Below, one piece after another: positions 8,708 through 19,252 of a stretch of DNA of 64,000 nucleotides. Each line of letters starts with the position of its first letter. Positions within the stretch are counted from its first letter, which is position 1. Origin of the DNA: Elioraea tepidiphila DSM 17972 (GTDB lineage Bacteria > Pseudomonadota > Alphaproteobacteria > Acetobacterales > Acetobacteraceae). The DNA lies in contig NZ_KB899915.1 in the NCBI RefSeq assembly GCF_000378465.1, positions 1 to 64,000 of the forward strand, in the 5' to 3' direction. A program made the position numbers and the translations under genes. Under the pieces are notes generated by a model. It was not told the DNA's origin, did no database searches, and saw nothing but the letters and a program-made list of their open reading frames with translations.

Positions 8708-8739
8708 TAAAGGTCTAAAGTCTTAAAGCCGTAAAGTGC
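8708..8739. repeat. Four tandem 8-bp units TAAAGNNN
   Basis: TAAAGGTC, TAAAGTCT, TAAAGCCG and TAAAGTGC follow one another without gaps, just past the rdgB stop. The AT-rich TAAAG core on a fixed 8-bp phase stands out sharply in this GC-rich DNA. On the rdgB strand it reads as repeated CTTTA. Function is unknown; it is not long enough to be a typical iteron origin. Confidence 0.6.
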
Positions 8740-8743
8740 CCGC

Positions 8744-9352
8744 TCAGCCCAGCCGATCGCGCAACAGCGCGAACGCCCGCGCCCGATGGCTGATCGCATG
8801 TTTCCGCTCGGGCGCCATCTCGCCGAAGGTCTCCACCTCGCCCGCCGGCACGAACATCGGATCATAGCCGAACCCGCGCGACCCGCGCGGCGGCCACACC
8901 CAGCACCCATCCACCCGCCCCTCGAACGTCTCCACCTGCCCGTCCGGCCAGGCGAGCGCCAAGCAACAGGTGAACCAGGCGGCATCGCTCTCCGGCTCGC
9001 CGATCCGCGCACGCGTCAGCGCCATCGCCACCCCGTAGTCGCGCGACCCGTCCGGCAGCTTGGCCCAGTCGGCCGTGTGCACCCCCGGCGCGCCGTTCAG
9101 AGCGGCGACCGAAAACCCGGAATCGTCGGCAAGCGCCGGCAGACCCGACGCCCGCGCCGCCGCCAGCGCCTTGATCGTCGCGTTCTCCACGAAGCTCGTC
9201 CCGGTCTCCTCGGGCTCGGGCAGGCCGAGCGCCGGCGCGCCGACCGCCTCGATGCCGAACGGCGCCAGCAGCGCGGCGATCTCGGCGAGCTTGCCCGCGT
9301 TGTGGCTCGCCACCACCAGCCGATCGCCGCGGCCGAGCCGCCGCTCAGTCAC
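8744..9352 (-). CDS. rdgB: RdgB/HAM1 non-canonical purine NTP pyrophosphatase
   Basis: This 202-residue house-cleaning enzyme hydrolyses dITP, ITP and XTP to monophosphates and keeps deaminated purines out of DNA. Signature segments are [14 protein letters not shown] near the N-terminus, [17 protein letters not shown], the active-site [10 protein letters not shown], and [10 protein letters not shown] with the late ISHRARAF. The GTG start at 9352 overlaps the rph stop by eight bases, consistent with translational coupling; an ATG at 9388 would lie deeper inside rph and is less likely. It acts on the same class of damage as the endonuclease Q-like protein at 19.3-22.3 kb. Confidence 0.95.
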   Translation of the reverse strand: MTERRLGRGDRLVVASHNAGKLAEIAALLAPFGIEAVGAPALGLPEPEETGTSFVENATIKALAAARASGLPALADDSGFSVAALNGAPGVHTADWAKLPDGSRDYGVAMALTRARIGEPESDAAWFTCCLALAWPDGQVETFEGRVDGCWVWPPRGSRGFGYDPMFVPAGEVETFGEMAPERKHAISHRARAFALLRDRLG

Positions 9353-10061
9353 CCAGCGCCTCCTGTTGCGCCTTGAACAGCGCGGCACAGCCCACCTTCG
9401 CCAGCGCCATCAGCGCGTCCACCTCCTCAGGGCGCATCGGCCGCTTCTCGGCCGTCGCCTGCACCTCGACCAGTCCCCCGTCGGCGGTGAGCACGAAATT
9501 GCCGTCGGCCTCCGCCTCGCTGTCCTCGGCATAGTCGAGATCGAGCACCGGCGTGCCCTTGTAGAGGCCGCAGGAGACGGCCGCGACCTGGCCCCGCACC
9601 GGCGAGGCGGCCAGCAGGCGGTTCTTCACCACCTTGCGGAACGCGAGGCTGAGCGCCACCCAGGCGCCCGTGATCGCCGCCGTGCGCGTGCCGCCATCGG
9701 CCTGGATCACGTCGCAGTCGAGCGTCACCGTCATCTCGCCCATCGCCTTGAGGTCGATCACCGAGCGCATGGAGCGGCCGATCAGCCGCTGGATCTCCTG
9801 CGTGCGGCCGGACTGCTTGCCGCGCGCCGCCTCGCGTTCGGAACGGGTGTGCGTGGAGCGCGGCAGCATGCCGTATTCGGCCGTCACCCAGCCCTGGCCG
9901 GAGTTGCGCAGGAACGGCGGCACGCGACCCTCCACCGAGGCGGTGCAGAGCACATGCGTGTGGCCGAACTTGACGAAGCAGGAGCCCTCGGCGTGGCGGA
10001 TCGGGTTGACCTGGAGAATCACGGGGCGAAGGGCATCGGGCGCGCGGCCGGACGGGCGCAT
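9345..10061 (-). CDS. rph: Ribonuclease PH
   Basis: A 238-residue phosphorolytic 3'-5' exoribonuclease that trims tRNA 3' ends. The sequence starts [14 protein letters not shown] and contains the family signatures [54 protein letters not shown] and [27 protein letters not shown] ribosome binding site precedes the ATG at 10061. It is transcribed away from hrcA across a 120-bp gap, the conserved alphaproteobacterial arrangement rdgB-rph // hrcA. Confidence 0.97.
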   Translation of the reverse strand: MRPSGRAPDALRPVILQVNPIRHAEGSCFVKFGHTHVLCTASVEGRVPPFLRNSGQGWVTAEYGMLPRSTHTRSEREAARGKQSGRTQEIQRLIGRSMRSVIDLKAMGEMTVTLDCDVIQADGGTRTAAITGAWVALSLAFRKVVKNRLLAASPVRGQVAAVSCGLYKGTPVLDLDYAEDSEAEADGNFVLTADGGLVEVQATAEKRPMRPEEVDALMALAKVGCAALFKAQQEALGD

Positions 10062-10132
10062 GGGGTCTCCTGGGGCTCGACAGCGGGCGCGGACCATAGC
10101 CCCGGTGCCGCGCCGGCGCGAGGCCGGGCGCG

Positions 10133-10161
10133 TTGACCCTTGGCAGGTGCGTCCATACGTT
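10133..10161 (+). promoter_or_regulatory. Candidate sigma-70 promoter of hrcA
   Basis: TTGACC (10133-10138), 17-bp spacer, TACGTT (10156-10161), about 20 bases before the hrcA ATG. The -10 keeps the most important T, A and final T. No CIRCE element (TTAGCACTC-N9-GAGTGCTAA) was found here, so autoregulation by HrcA is not indicated. Confidence 0.4.
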
Positions 10162-10181
10162 TCCTGCACGAGGTGGGAGCG

Positions 10182-11282
10182 ATGACCACGCCTGCCGATC
10201 CGACAACACGCGTCGACGACCAGGCCACCCGGGCCGATGAAGCCCCGCGCACGCCCGGGCTTGCCGGCCGGTCGGCGCTGATCCTGCGCGAGATCGTCGA
10301 GGCCTATGTCGCGACCGGTGAGCCGGTGGGCAGCCGCACGCTCTCGCGCCGGCTGCCGGTGGCGCTCTCGCCCGCGACGATCCGCAATGTCATGGCCGAT
10401 CTGGAGGAGTCGGGGCTGATCTTCGCCCCGCACACCTCCGCCGGACGGCTGCCGACTGACCGTGGGCTGCGGCTGTTCGTGGACGGGCTGCTCGAACGCG
10501 GCACGCTGACGCCGGAGGAGGAGGAGGCGATCGCCGCGCGCTGCTCCGCCGAGGGCCGCTCGATCGAGGAGATGCTGGCCGAGGCTTCCGGCCTGCTCGC
10601 CGGGCTCTCCCAGGCCGCGGGGCTGGTGCTGGCGCCGAAGAGCGAGAGCCCGCTGCGCCACGTCGAGTTCGTCGCCCTGGGCCCCGGCCGCGTGCTCGCG
10701 GTGCTGGTGAGCGAGGATGGCACGGTCGAGAACCGGGTGATCGAGGCGCCGCAGGGCCTGCCGCCCTCCACCCTCATCCAGGCCTCGAACTACGTGAATT
10801 CCCGCCTCGGCGGCCGCACGCTCGACGAGGTGCGGCGCGTCATCGAGGAGGAGATCGCCGCGCATCGCACCGAGCTCGACGCGCTCTCGTCCAAGGTGGT
10901 GGAGGCCGGGCTCGCAACGCGCTCCGGCGGCGTCTCGGGCGGGGCGCTGATCATCCGCGGCCAGGCGCGGCTGCTCGCCGATGTCACCGCGCTCGCCCAG
11001 CTCGACGCGATCCGCACCCTGTTCGAGCGGCTGGAGGCGAAGGAGACGCTGCTCCAGCTGCTCGAACTGGCGCAGCAATCGGACGGCGTGCAGATCTTCA
11101 TCGGCGCCGAGAACCGGCTGTTCGAGACCGCCGGCGTGACCATGATCGTCTCGCCCTACCGCAACACGCGCGAGAAGGTGGTCGGCGCGATCGGCGTGAT
11201 CGGGCCGACGCGCATCAACTACGGCCGGATCATCCCGGCGGTGGACTACACGGCGAAGGTGATCGGCCGCCTGCTCGGCTGA
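10182..11282 (+). CDS. hrcA: Heat-inducible transcriptional repressor HrcA
   Basis: This 366-residue repressor binds CIRCE operators of chaperonin genes. The N-terminal winged helix ([20 protein letters not shown] ... [19 protein letters not shown], then [18 protein letters not shown]) is diagnostic. The C-terminal effector domain ends with the conserved [23 protein letters not shown] 10182 follows a GGTGGGAG site; a TTG 42 bases upstream is less likely. It stands ahead of two small genes and grpE, so the hrcA-grpE link is kept but loosened. No groES/groEL or CIRCE is present in the window. Confidence 0.96.
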   Translation: MTTPADPTTRVDDQATRADEAPRTPGLAGRSALILREIVEAYVATGEPVGSRTLSRRLPVALSPATIRNVMADLEESGLIFAPHTSAGRLPTDRGLRLFVDGLLERGTLTPEEEEAIAARCSAEGRSIEEMLAEASGLLAGLSQAAGLVLAPKSESPLRHVEFVALGPGRVLAVLVSEDGTVENRVIEAPQGLPPSTLIQASNYVNSRLGGRTLDEVRRVIEEEIAAHRTELDALSSKVVEAGLATRSGGVSGGALIIRGQARLLADVTALAQLDAIRTLFERLEAKETLLQLLELAQQSDGVQIFIGAENRLFETAGVTMIVSPYRNTREKVVGAIGVIGPTRINYGRIIPAVDYTAKVIGRLLG

Positions 11283-11427
11283 ATCGGCGCCCCCGGGGGT
11301 GAGGCGCGTCACCCCCGCGGCAGACAACAAACGGAAACATGGCGGTGCCAGCGTTCGCACCGGCCGCGCCACGCCGCGGCCCGGCGCCGCCCCGCGGCGG
11401 CCCGCGCAGGAGGAGAGACCCGCCGCC

Positions 11428-11910
11428 ATGCTGCTTGATGCGTCGATCCCCGCCCGCCACCCGGCCGCGGTCGCCGGGTTCATCGCCGAGCTCTGGGGCA
11501 CCGAGGCCGTGCCCGCGCCGCCCGTGCCCGGCCGCTTCGTCGCCCTCGCCGGTGACGGCTCCGGCGCGGGCATCGAGGTACATCCCCTCGGCATCGGCCC
11601 TGTGCGCAGTTGGAACGGCACCACCGCTGGCCCGGCGCCCACCTCAGCCGCCACGGTGACACGGCTGGTGATCGGCGCGGCCCTCGACGAATCGGAGGTG
11701 CATCTCGCCGCCGGCGTGCGCGGTTGGCAGAGCCGGCCGGCGATCCGTCGCGCCGAGGGCCACGCCTGGCGCGTGATCGAGGTCTGGGTCGAGGAGCGGC
11801 TGCTGGTCGAGGTGCTGACCCCGGAGATGCAGGCCGAGTTCCGCGCCGCGCGCGCGGGCCTCGCCCCCGGAGCCACCGAGGCGCGTCCGGTGCTCATGGT
11901 CGCCGCCTGA
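11428..11910 (+). CDS. Hypothetical protein, possibly glyoxalase-like
   Basis: A 160-residue cytoplasmic protein of unknown function. The start [20 protein letters not shown] and the mix of short strands and helices ([18 protein letters not shown]) faintly resemble a single glyoxalase/VOC half, but clear metal-binding residues are not seen. AGGAGGAG about 11 bases before ATG 11428 supports the start; a longer frame from 11299 is Arg/Pro-rich and looks non-coding. Its stop overlaps the cupin start by one base (TGATG), so the two are translated together. Confidence 0.65.
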   Translation: MLLDASIPARHPAAVAGFIAELWGTEAVPAPPVPGRFVALAGDGSGAGIEVHPLGIGPVRSWNGTTAGPAPTSAATVTRLVIGAALDESEVHLAAGVRGWQSRPAIRRAEGHAWRVIEVWVEERLLVEVLTPEMQAEFRAARAGLAPGATEARPVLMVAA

Positions 11911-12359
11911 TGGGGCGTCCCCGCGTCTATGATGTCGGTACCCACCGGGTGACGATCCTGCTCGATGCCGCGGCCACGGGCGGGGCGATCGGCCTCGTCG
12001 AGATGGCGGTGCCGCCGGGCAGCGGGCCGCTGCCGCACGTCCATGGGCGCGAGGACGAGACCTATCACGTGCTGGAAGGCGAGGTGGTGTTCACGGTCGA
12101 TGGCGAGCGCCATGTCGTGCGCGCCGGCGGCACCGCGTTCGGCCCGCGCGGCATCCCGCACGGATTTCACAACGAAGGCACCGAGACCGCACGCCTGCTC
12201 GTGGTGGTCACGCCCGGCGGGTTCGAGGCGTATTTCGCCGAGTGCGGGACCCCCGCGGCACCGGACCGTCCGCCGTCGCGCCCCTCGCCCGAGGCGCTCG
12301 CCCGCTTGGTCGGGGCCGCGCCGCGCTACGGCCTGACCTTCGTGCCGCCCGCGCGCTGA
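11910..12359 (+). CDS. Cupin domain protein
   Basis: This 149-residue single-domain cupin has motif 1 as [20 protein letters not shown] (metal ligands H, H, E, H) and motif 2 as [13 protein letters not shown] with the fourth-ligand His. Such small cupins are metal-binding enzymes or sensors with varied roles, and no substrate can be assigned. The C-terminal 30 residues ([20 protein letters not shown]) form a short helical tail seen in quercetinase-like cupins. The ATG overlaps the previous stop by one base. It lies 77 bases before grpE. Confidence 0.85.
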   Translation: MGRPRVYDVGTHRVTILLDAAATGGAIGLVEMAVPPGSGPLPHVHGREDETYHVLEGEVVFTVDGERHVVRAGGTAFGPRGIPHGFHNEGTETARLLVVVTPGGFEAYFAECGTPAAPDRPPSRPSPEALARLVGAAPRYGLTFVPPAR

Positions 12360-12436
12360 GCAACTTTGCCCGGGCGGCATGGCAGGGCCGCGCGGGGCTT
12401 CCCTTCGCCGCGCGCGGGACCTAAGTCTGCCGCGAC

Positions 12437-13054
12437 ATGCAGAACCCAGATCATTCCCCCCAGCCTGCCGATACCCCCGGCGCCGACGAGCCGGTCGGCA
12501 CCGCCGAGTCGCTGATGGAGGAGGCGGCGAGCCGCATCCGCGCGCTCGAGGCCGAACTCGGCGAGGTCAAGGACAAGTGGATGCGCGCCGAGGCGGAGAC
12601 GCAGAACGTGCGTGCGCGCGCCCGCCGCGATGTGGAGGACGCGCGCAACTTCGCCGTCCAGCGTTTCGCGCGCGACGTGGTCGAGGTGGTCGAGACGCTG
12701 GAGCGTGCGCTCGCCAGTCTGCCCGCCCCGACCGCGGAGGAGCCGCCGGTGCTGGCGAAGATGCGCGAGGGCATCGAGGCGACCCAGCGGATGTTCCTTG
12801 CCACGCTGGAGCGCAATGGCGTGTCGCGCGTCGAGGCCCTGGGCGCGAAGTTCGATCCGGAGCTGCACCAGGCCATGGCCGAGGCGCCCTCGCCGACCGT
12901 GCCGGCGGGGCATGTCGCCCAGGCCTGGACCCCCGGCTGGACGCTGAACGGGCGGCTGCTCAAGCCCGCCATGGTGGTGGTCTCGACCGGCGGCGCGCAG
13001 CCGGCCGGCGATGCACCGCCTTCCGGTGGCGGCACCGTCGATACGACGGCCTGA
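12437..13054 (+). CDS. grpE: Nucleotide exchange factor GrpE
   Basis: A 205-residue co-chaperone that releases ADP from DnaK. A long N-terminal coiled coil ([20 protein letters not shown], then [20 protein letters not shown]) is followed by the beta-wing domain with [20 protein letters not shown] and [16 protein letters not shown]. Length is normal. It is followed by an oppositely oriented methyltransferase gene, so grpE is not directly joined to dnaK as it is in many relatives. Confidence 0.96.
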   Translation: MQNPDHSPQPADTPGADEPVGTAESLMEEAASRIRALEAELGEVKDKWMRAEAETQNVRARARRDVEDARNFAVQRFARDVVEVVETLERALASLPAPTAEEPPVLAKMREGIEATQRMFLATLERNGVSRVEALGAKFDPELHQAMAEAPSPTVPAGHVAQAWTPGWTLNGRLLKPAMVVVSTGGAQPAGDAPPSGGGTVDTTA

Positions 13055-13085
13055 GGCTGATCTTCGCCGGTGGCCGCGTCGGAGG

Positions 13086-13952
13086 CTACCGGCCCTTCCC
13101 CTGCCCCCACGCCACCGCCGACGCCCAGAAGCTCTGCCGCTCCTCGGCGGTCAGAGGCGGCGGGATGTCGGGCAGCCGCCGCTCATAGTCTGTAAGGCGC
13201 TGGTAGTACACGTGCCCGCTGGCCGCCAGGTGCTGCCACTCGGTGCGATACGCGGCGATCTCCGCCGCCGTGGGGGGACGCCGCAGGCGCCCGAACCAGG
13301 TTCCCCACGGCAGGTAGGCCGACGGCTCGAGGATGCCGCGTCGCATGAAGTCGTCCACGACCGTGCTGACCCGGACCGACTTGCCCTCGCCGGCGACATA
13401 GTCGTCGATCACCACCATGGCACCCGGCGCAAGCCAGGGGGCGAGCAGGATCAGGTCGCGATCGATGCAGGCGTCGGCATCCCACACCAGCAGCCCAATC
13501 CGCTGCCCCAACAGCCGATGATGCAGCGTGCCCAGCACCCACGCCTCGAACGACGCGCCGGGGATCACGTGGTGCCCCTCCCGCGCGAGCCCGAGCGAGC
13601 GGATATTGGCGTGCAGATCCGAAACCGTGTCCTGCGTCGGGATCTGCGGGTGCGTCGGGTGCGCAACAGGTTCCTCGATGGTCACGACGAGGTTCCGCCG
13701 TGCCTGCGTGGCATGCAGGATGACCGCCGTCGCGCCACCGACATAGGCGCCGATCTCGACGATCGCGTCCTGACAGCTGCGGCTCAGGAGATGGATCGCA
13801 CGCAGCGTCTCCGCCGAGAGCATGCTCATCGGCCGGGCGCGGATCGCCGCGACAAACCCCGCGCCGGGATCGTCATCGTCGGCGAGGCAGTTCCTGATCG
13901 CCCGCCCCATCCCAGAGATGCGCCGCGTGTGGAATGGGGCCGTCAGGTCCAT
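13086..13952 (-). CDS. Class I SAM-dependent methyltransferase-like protein
   Basis: A 288-residue protein with a Rossmann-type SAM pocket: DAIVEIGAYVGGATAVILHA is motif I, LVVTIEEP gives the acidic end of strand 2, LLVWDADACIDRDL and AMVVIDDYVAGEGKSV resemble the Methyltransf_24/TylF-CmcI group. Substrate is unknown. GGGAGAG seven bases upstream favours ATG 13952 over ATG 13967. The gene lies antisense between grpE and dnaK, converging on grpE with a 31-bp gap, so it looks like an insertion into the chaperone locus. Confidence 0.7.
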   Translation of the reverse strand: MDLTAPFHTRRISGMGRAIRNCLADDDDPGAGFVAAIRARPMSMLSAETLRAIHLLSRSCQDAIVEIGAYVGGATAVILHATQARRNLVVTIEEPVAHPTHPQIPTQDTVSDLHANIRSLGLAREGHHVIPGASFEAWVLGTLHHRLLGQRIGLLVWDADACIDRDLILLAPWLAPGAMVVIDDYVAGEGKSVRVSTVVDDFMRRGILEPSAYLPWGTWFGRLRRPPTAAEIAAYRTEWQHLAASGHVYYQRLTDYERRLPDIPPPLTAEERQSFWASAVAWGQGKGR

Positions 13953-14246
13953 GATCCACTCTCCCATGGCTGTCAGAGCGTCGAAAGTGCGTTACGCCGG
14001 AGCATGCCTGAGGCGCCCCGGAGAAGGGCAGCCGGCCATCCCCGCGCCACGCCGCTCGGGCGCGCCGGCATGGCCGGGGCTTGTCGCGGCCATGCCCGCT
14101 CAATACATGCATGGCACAACGCGGTCCGCCCGCGCCCGCCGGGTCCCGGGGGGCGGATGGGGTAGGCCGCGGGCCTGCACGATCCATAGGGGGATGCGAC
14201 GGGTGCCGGACCGGGCCCGGGCGTCCCGCCAGAGAAGGAAGACCCC
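13953..14246. other. Divergent intergenic region before dnaK
   Basis: Holds the promoters for dnaK (plus) and the methyltransferase (minus). The best plus-strand candidate is TTGTCG at 14081-14086 with TACATG 17 bp further on (14104-14109); CTTGTC followed by CAATACAT could alternatively be a loose heat-shock sigma promoter. Neither is convincing. No CIRCE is visible. Confidence 0.35.
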
Positions 14247-16184
<1,938 letters not shown>

Positions 16185-16195
16185 GCGTGAGGCAT

Positions 16196-16240
16196 GGCCG
16201 CGCCCTCTCCGGTCCCCGTCCGGGCGGAGCGGGTGCGGCC
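16196..16240 (+). terminator. Intercistronic hairpin between dnaK and dnaJ
   Basis: GGCCGCGCCC (16196-16205) can pair with GGGTGCGGCC (16231-16240) with one G-U, and an inner CTCCG/CGGAG pair extends the structure. There is no U-run. Since dnaJ follows 34 bases later in the same direction, this may attenuate read-through or stabilise the dnaK message rather than end the operon. Confidence 0.4.
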
Positions 16241-16273
16241 AGCCGGCGGCCTCGACGCATGATGGGCTGACCC

Positions 16274-17416
16274 ATGGCCAAACCCGACTACTACGCCTCG
16301 CTCGGCGTGGCGCGCGACGCCTCGCCCGAGGAACTCAAGAAGGCGTATCGCAAGCTCGCGATGCAGTATCACCCGGACCGGAATCCGGGCGACAAGGCGG
16401 CCGAGGCGAAGTTCAAGGAGGTCAACGAGGCGTACGACGTGCTGCGCGACGCCGAGAAGCGCGCGGCCTATGACCGATTCGGCCATGCCGCCTTCGAGCA
16501 GGGCGGGGGTGCTGGACCCGGTGGTTTCGGCGGGTTCCAGGCGGGCGGGTCGTTCGCGGACATCTTCGACGAGATGTTCAGCGAGTTCATGGGTGGCGGC
16601 CGGCGCGGCGGCGCCGCCTCCGGGCGCGGGGCCGATCTGCGCGCCGCGGTCGAGGTCACGCTCGAGGAGGCGTTTGCCGGCAAGAAGGCGTCCTTGCGCG
16701 TGCCGAGTTCGGTCGTCTGCGAGGCGTGCAGCGGCACGGGTTCCGAAGGTGGCGCCGCGCCGACCACCTGCCCCTCCTGCGGCGGGCACGGCAAGATCCG
16801 CGCCCAGCAGGGCTTCTTCCTGATCGAGCGCACCTGCCCGACCTGCGGCGGCACCGGCAAGGCGGTGAAGGACCCGTGCAAGGTGTGTCGTGGCGCCGGC
16901 CGCGTGCAGCGCGACCGCACGCTCAACATCGACATCCCCGCCGGCGTCGAGGACGGGATGCGGCTCAGGATCGCCGGCGCCGGCGAAGCGGGGCTGCGCG
17001 GCGGTCCCGCGGGCGATCTGTTCGTCGACGTCTCGGTGCGCCCGCACGAGATCTTCCAGCGCGAGGGTGCCTCCATCTACTGCCGCGTACCGCTGCGCAT
17101 GACCGCGGCCGCGCTCGGCGGGCAGATCGAGGTGCCGACGATCGATGGCGGCCGCGCCAAGGTGTCGATCCCGGCCGGCACGCAGACCGGCGATCAGTTC
17201 CGCCTGCGCGGCAAGGGCATGAGCCAACTCCGCTCGGCCGCGCGCGGCGACATGTTCATCCAGGTCGTGGTCGAGACGCCGGTGAACCTGAGCAAGCGCC
17301 AGCAGGAGCTGTTGCGCCAGTTCGAGGAGGAGGCGGCCAAGGGCGAGGCGAAGTCGAGCCCGGAGAGCGAGGGGTTCTTCGCCAAGGTGGCGTCCTTCTT
17401 CGAAGGCCGGAGCTGA
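16274..17416 (+). CDS. dnaJ: Molecular chaperone DnaJ (Hsp40, type I)
   Basis: This 380-residue co-chaperone has an N-terminal J domain with HPD at residues 33-35, then a Gly-rich linker ([17 protein letters not shown]). Four zinc repeats follow: [24 protein letters not shown] and CKVCRGAG. The C-terminal substrate domains include [19 protein letters not shown]. All canonical parts are present at normal length. It lies 89 bases after dnaK on the same strand. Confidence 0.98.
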   Translation: MAKPDYYASLGVARDASPEELKKAYRKLAMQYHPDRNPGDKAAEAKFKEVNEAYDVLRDAEKRAAYDRFGHAAFEQGGGAGPGGFGGFQAGGSFADIFDEMFSEFMGGGRRGGAASGRGADLRAAVEVTLEEAFAGKKASLRVPSSVVCEACSGTGSEGGAAPTTCPSCGGHGKIRAQQGFFLIERTCPTCGGTGKAVKDPCKVCRGAGRVQRDRTLNIDIPAGVEDGMRLRIAGAGEAGLRGGPAGDLFVDVSVRPHEIFQREGASIYCRVPLRMTAAALGGQIEVPTIDGGRAKVSIPAGTQTGDQFRLRGKGMSQLRSAARGDMFIQVVVETPVNLSKRQQELLRQFEEEAAKGEAKSSPESEGFFAKVASFFEGRS

Positions 17417-17530
17417 GGGCACGTCGGCCGCGCTGTCGGAAAGGCGCGGCAAGATCCGGAAAGCCCCGGCGATGGCGGTCGGGCGCGGGGGGGCGCATCC
17501 ATGCGGCGCACCACGACAAGGACCACGCCC

Positions 17531-18424
17531 ATGACGCTCTCCACCCCCATCCTCACCGCACCCGCTCTCAGCCTGCGCGAGCCGCGTCGGGCGGACGCCG
17601 CACCCGCCGGACGGATCGCCTACGAGGCGTTCCGCCGCATCAACGCAGCGCACGGGTTCCCGCCCGACTTCCCCAACCCGGAGAGCGCGGCCGGCCTGCT
17701 CGCTGCGCTGATCGACGATGCGTCGGTGTTCGGCGTGGTCGCCGAGGCGGAAGGCCGGGTTGTCGGCTCGAACTTCCTGCTCGAGCGCGATCCCGTGCGC
17801 GGCATCGGCCCGATCACGGTCGATCCGGCATGGCAGAGCGCCGGGATCGGCCGGCGATTGATGCAGGTGGTGCTCAACCGCGCGGGCCCAGGCACGCGCG
17901 TGCGGCTCGTCCAGGCCGCGTTCAACGCCCGCTCGCTCGCGCTCTACACGACGCTTGGCTTCGCGGCGAAGGAGCCGCTGATGCTGATCGAAGGGCGCCC
18001 GGCCGCTGCGGTGTCGGCCGGCTTCCAGGTGCGGCCCATGACCCCAGAGGACATCGCGCCCGCGGCGGCGCTCTGCACCGCGGTGCATGGGATCACGCGG
18101 AGCGGCGAGATTCGCGATGCGCTGCGGCTGTTCGCGCCGCAGGTGGTGGAGCGCGACGGCCGGATCACCGGCTATCTGACCGCGCCGGGAACCTGGCACA
18201 TGAACCACGGCGTCGCCGAGACCGAGGCCGATATGCGCGCGCTGCTCACCGGCGCCGCGAACCTGTCCGGCAGACCGCTGTCGCTGCTGCTGCCGATCCG
18301 CCAGACAGGCCTGTTCCGCTGGTGTCTCGATGCCGGGATGCGGGCCGTGATGCCGATGACGCTGATGGCGATCGGCGACTACCAGGATCCGGCAGGCGCC
18401 TGGTTCCCCTCGGTGTTCTACTGA
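17531..18424 (+). CDS. GNAT family N-acetyltransferase
   Basis: A 297-residue protein. The acetyl-CoA binding core is GIGPITVDPAWQSAGIGRRL at about residues 97-116, and a second GNAT-like half follows (FQVRPMTPEDIAPAAALCTA), as in tandem-fold acetyltransferases. Substrate unknown. AAGGA eight bases upstream favours ATG 17531; ATG 17501 is possible. It may form a unit with the membrane protein that starts about 65 bases downstream. Confidence 0.85.
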   Translation: MTLSTPILTAPALSLREPRRADAAPAGRIAYEAFRRINAAHGFPPDFPNPESAAGLLAALIDDASVFGVVAEAEGRVVGSNFLLERDPVRGIGPITVDPAWQSAGIGRRLMQVVLNRAGPGTRVRLVQAAFNARSLALYTTLGFAAKEPLMLIEGRPAAAVSAGFQVRPMTPEDIAPAAALCTAVHGITRSGEIRDALRLFAPQVVERDGRITGYLTAPGTWHMNHGVAETEADMRALLTGAANLSGRPLSLLLPIRQTGLFRWCLDAGMRAVMPMTLMAIGDYQDPAGAWFPSVFY

Positions 18425-18490
18425 TCGTCCTGGCCCACGCCTTGCCGATCTGCAACGATGTCCGCCGGGCGCAACCGGCGGACCCAGGCG

Positions 18491-19252
18491 ATGACGGCTC
18501 CGGCGACCTCCTACGAATCCCTGCTACGCCGCTCCGAGGTCGCGATTCCGGGGTTGCTCGGCGTGCTGCTCGCAGGCGCGCTCGGGTTCACGCTCGCGTT
18601 GGGCGGCGCATTCGAGAACGAGACGCGGATCACGATCATCATCGCCATCCTTGGCGCGGCACTGCTCGGCATCGTGATGATTGTAACCGTATCGTTGCGG
18701 ATCCATCGATGGACCGTCACCGCCGAGGGAATCCGTATCGAGGAGCGGCCGAAAGTGCCGCTGACCGGACGGCGGCGGCGCGTGAGCCTGCGCTTCGATG
18801 ACGTCGCGGCACTTTATCGGCTGCAGAGCGGCTTCGACTTTCAGCTTGAACTGGTCGCGCGCGACGGGCAGCGCTTCCGGCTCGCCCAGGCCTTCCGGCC
18901 CGATCTCCACGGTGTGCGGGTCGCTGATCGCGCGGGTCTGGCGGCCTTCGCAGCCACGATCGAGGCTGCGCTCAGCGCGGGTGGCAACGCGCTGCCCGGT
19001 ACCGCGGAGGGCTTGAGCTTCTGGAATCGGCCGGCAGGGCTCGCGGTTCTCGCCGTCGCCTTCGCGGTCACGCTGGCGATCGGCATCGGCGCGGTCTGGT
19101 CCTTCGCGTGGGTCGGGGCGCTTCAGGCGGGCGCGCGCAGCGGCCAGATGCTGGGGATCCTGATCCTGCTGCCGATCGGCGCCGGGTATCTGCTGATCCG
19201 ATCGATGCAACGCCGCCGCGCGCTGCTCGGCGCACGGCGCGGCCGGTCGTGA
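18491..19252 (+). CDS. Hypothetical membrane protein, four predicted TM segments
   Basis: Unrecognised 253-residue protein. Hydrophobic segments lie near residues 20-40 (PGLLGVLLAGALGFTLALGG), 48-70 (TIIIAILGAALLGIVMIVTV), 175-197 and 210-232. The roughly 100-residue loop between TM2 and TM3 looks like a pleckstrin-like cytoplasmic domain (WTVTAEGIRIEER ... RVSLRFDDVAALYRL). ATG 18458 is an alternative start. It converges directly on the helicase gene with no gap between stops. Confidence 0.7.
   Translation: MTAPATSYESLLRRSEVAIPGLLGVLLAGALGFTLALGGAFENETRITIIIAILGAALLGIVMIVTVSLRIHRWTVTAEGIRIEERPKVPLTGRRRRVSLRFDDVAALYRLQSGFDFQLELVARDGQRFRLAQAFRPDLHGVRVADRAGLAAFAATIEAALSAGGNALPGTAEGLSFWNRPAGLAVLAVAFAVTLAIGIGAVWSFAWVGALQAGARSGQMLGILILLPIGAGYLLIRSMQRRRALLGARRGRS

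Noticed and set aside
10062-10181. CIRCE operator before hrcA
   Set aside because: No TTAGCACTC-like arm or 9-base-spaced inverted repeat was found.
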